From assembly GCA_002420085.1 (NCBI GenBank), contig DIHI01000101.1, positions 14,571 to 20,543 of the forward strand: DNA of 5,973 nucleotides, read 5' to 3'. Positions 4,460 to 5,973 of this stretch are shown in pieces. Position 1 is the stretch's first letter. The number at the start of each line of letters is the position of its first letter. A model generated the notes under the pieces. That model was given only the letters and a program-made list of their open reading frames with translations. It was not told the DNA's origin and searched no databases. This DNA is from Lysobacterales bacterium UBA5700 (GTDB lineage Bacteria > Pseudomonadota > Gammaproteobacteria > Xanthomonadales > Xanthomonadaceae). Made by a program: the position numbers and the translations under genes.

Positions 4460-5531
4460 TGGTCGCCTGCGCCTCGATGGCGACTGGACCCTGGACCGGG
4501 CAATCACCCTGCTCGCCACCATCGAGCGCGCCCCGAGCGGCGTCGCCGAGATCGAAGCCAAGGCCATCACCCGACTCGACGCGGCCGGCGCGCTGCTCCT
4601 TCGGAAACTGATCGATCGCTGCAGGATCGCCGACGATGCTGTTATTTTACGGCCAGAACATGCCGACTTGCTGGCCGCCGTCACGGCCGCCGAACGGCGT
4701 CCCGAATCCGTTGTAACTGGCCCGGAGTCGCCCTGGCGCGCGCTTCTGGCCAGGGTCGGTCTGGCCGAGGTCACCCTGGTCGAACAACTGCGCGCCCTGC
4801 TCGGCTTCTTCGGCCACAGCCTGGTCAGCCTGGCCCACGTGCTGCGGCGGCCGTCACGCCTGCGTCTGACCGCGACCGTCCACCACATGGAGCAGACCGG
4901 CCTCGACGCCGTTCCCCTGGTCGCCCTGCTGAGCTTCCTGGTCGGCGCCGTGATCGCCTTCCTGGGTGCCACCGTGTTGCGCGACTACGGCGCCGATGTC
5001 TTCGTGGTCGAACTGGTCGGGTTTTCGTTTCTGCGCGAGTTCGGCGTATTGCTGACAGCCATCCTGCTGGCCGGCCGCACCGCCAGCGCCTTCACCGCCC
5101 AGATCGGCACGATGAAGAGCCGCGAGGAGATCGATGCCATCCGCACGCTCGGACTCGATCCGATGGAACTGCTGGTGCTGCCGCGCCTGCTGGCCCTGCT
5201 GGTCATGCTGCCCTTGCTGTCGGTGATCGCCGCGATGGCCGGCATGCTGGGCGGCATGGCGGTGGCCGTGCTCGACATCGGCATGACTCCGGACCTGTTC
5301 ATCAACCGCCTGTATGAGACCCTGCAACTGCGGCACTATCTGGTCGGCCTGAGCAAGGCGCCGATCTTCGCGATGGTGATCGCCCTGGTCGGCTGCCTGG
5401 AGGGATTCAAGGTCGCTGGCACCGCCCAGTCGGTCGGTGAGCGGACCACCTCGGCGGTGGTCCAGAGCATCTCACTGGTGATCGTGATCGATGCCCTGGC
5501 GGCGGTGTTCTTCATGGAGATGGGCTGGTGA
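4428..5531 (+). CDS. MlaE-family lipid ABC transporter permease with fused N-terminal STAS domain
   Basis: This is the membrane subunit of an MCE-type ABC importer/exporter that moves phospholipids or related lipids between the inner and outer membranes. With ATG 4428 it has 367 residues. Residues 5-90 look like a STAS domain: beta strands in LHITADGRLRLDGDW, then AITRLDAAGALLLRKLIDR at 46-64, the place where MlaB-type proteins carry Asp-Ser/Thr-Gly; here it is D51-A52-A53-G54. Residues about 122-367 are the MlaE domain, with an amphipathic segment followed by about five helices and the family hallmarks LRDYGADVFVVELVG (184-198), LREFGVLLTAILLAGR (202-217), FTAQIGTMKSREEIDAIRTL (222-241) and GLDPMELLVLPR. 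E. coli MlaE, about 260 residues, lacks the STAS part, which is the separate MlaB. The frame is open back to ATG 4251, but that would add 59 residues of low-complexity sequence and overlap the EamA gene; GTG 4395 is a second alternative. The ATPase gene follows with a four-base overlap. As permease-first order differs from E. coli mlaFEDCB, I give no symbol. Confidence 0.93.
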   Translation: MADPRLHITADGRLRLDGDWTLDRAITLLATIERAPSGVAEIEAKAITRLDAAGALLLRKLIDRCRIADDAVILRPEHADLLAAVTAAERRPESVVTGPESPWRALLARVGLAEVTLVEQLRALLGFFGHSLVSLAHVLRRPSRLRLTATVHHMEQTGLDAVPLVALLSFLVGAVIAFLGATVLRDYGADVFVVELVGFSFLREFGVLLTAILLAGRTASAFTAQIGTMKSREEIDAIRTLGLDPMELLVLPRLLALLVMLPLLSVIAAMAGMLGGMAVAVLDIGMTPDLFINRLYETLQLRHYLVGLSKAPIFAMVIALVGCLEGFKVAGTAQSVGERTTSAVVQSISLVIVIDALAAVFFMEMGW

Positions 5532-5973
5532 ACGCGATCGCGTCCGCAGCCTCGGATGCCGAAATGGCGATCGCCGTGCGCGATCTCGGCAATGCCTTCG
5601 GAACTCAGGTGGTCCATCAGCACCTCGACCTCGATGTCCGCTACGGCGAGATTCTCGGCGTGGTCGGCGGCTCCGGCACCGGTAAATCGGTGCTGATGCG
5701 GGCCATTCTCGGCCTGCGCGCACAACAGGCCGGCCGCATCGAGGTGTTCGGCCGCGATCTCGACCGTGATCCGAAGGCACGCGCCGCCATGGAGCGCCGG
5801 GCCGGCGTGCTGTTCCAGGATGGCGCCCTGTTTTCCTCGCTGACCGTGCGCGAGAACGTCGAAGTCCCGCTCAAGGAACACCACCCCGACCTGCCACGCG
5901 CTCTGCGGCTGGAGTTGGCCCGTCTCAAGACCCGCCTGGTCGGCCTGCCCGATGACGCCCTGGACAAGCTTCC
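5528..5973 (+). CDS. MlaF-like ABC transporter ATP-binding protein (3' end outside window)
   Basis: This is the ATPase that would power the neighbouring STAS-MlaE permease. The first 148 codons are present; MlaF-type proteins have about 270, so the signature motif, Walker B and H-loop lie beyond the window. Visible motifs are the A-loop region around F24 (LGNAFGTQVVH), Walker A GGSGTGKS at 47-54, and the Q-loop glutamine Q97 in GVLFQDGALFSSLTVRENV, which is characteristic of the MlaF/Ttg2A group. The start is GTG 5528, overlapping the permease stop as GTGA, which implies translational coupling. ATG 5564 (residue 13) is a possible alternative that would still leave the domain intact. No frameshift or damage is seen. 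An MlaD-like MCE protein, and possibly an auxiliary lipoprotein, would be expected next, judging from related operons. Confidence 0.94.
   Translation, partial: MNAIASAASDAEMAIAVRDLGNAFGTQVVHQHLDLDVRYGEILGVVGGSGTGKSVLMRAILGLRAQQAGRIEVFGRDLDRDPKARAAMERRAGVLFQDGALFSSLTVRENVEVPLKEHHPDLPRALRLELARLKTRLVGLPDDALDKL

Noticed and set aside
4854..5336. Minus-strand open frame of 160 codons rich in Gln and His
   Set aside because: It is exactly antisense to the MlaE membrane domain; the Gln/His richness is the mirror of Leu/Val codons.

Overview
The window looks like chromosomal DNA from a GC-rich gammaproteobacterium (roughly 60-65% GC, judged by eye). A short H-NS protein of the XrvA/BpH3 type, a ThrE-type exporter and a permease of the MlaE family with a fused N-terminal STAS domain would fit the Xanthomonadales/Lysobacterales, but the lineage is an inference. 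There is no sign of phage, insertion sequence, CRISPR, tRNA or rRNA.

Layout. (1) Positions 1-709, minus strand: an OmpR/PhoB-type response regulator that lacks only its last residues at the window edge. (2) 710-1130: a non-coding gap between the regulator and a divergent H-NS-like gene. It holds repeated ATGCCACC boxes on the regulator side and an extended -10 promoter with an overlapping palindrome on the H-NS side. (3) 1131-1439, plus strand: a short H-NS-family nucleoid protein. (4) 1440-1919: a gap of about 480 bases between convergent genes, with no convincing gene but several inverted repeats. (5) 1920-3170, minus strand: a two-domain threonine/serine exporter of the ThrE family. (6) 3171-3388: a divergent promoter region. 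(7) 3389-4297, plus strand: a ten-helix EamA/DMT transporter. (8) 4428-5531, plus strand: the STAS-MlaE fusion, which overlaps by four bases (9) an MlaF-like ABC ATPase starting at GTG 5528 and cut by the window end.

How the genes fit together. The last two genes are the start of an MCE-type lipid-transport operon. An MlaD-like substrate-binding protein is expected just downstream. The fused STAS domain would do the job of a separate MlaB. The response regulator and the H-NS protein are both transcription regulators sharing one intergenic region; nothing shows that they control the transporters. ThrE and the EamA protein are both inner-membrane exporters of small metabolites, divergently transcribed but from unrelated families.

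I did not find a clearly new biological system. The observations most worth checking are the ATGCCACC box cluster, the palindrome on the H-NS promoter, the 12-codon ORF overlapping the STAS-MlaE start, and the hairpin-rich convergent gap.
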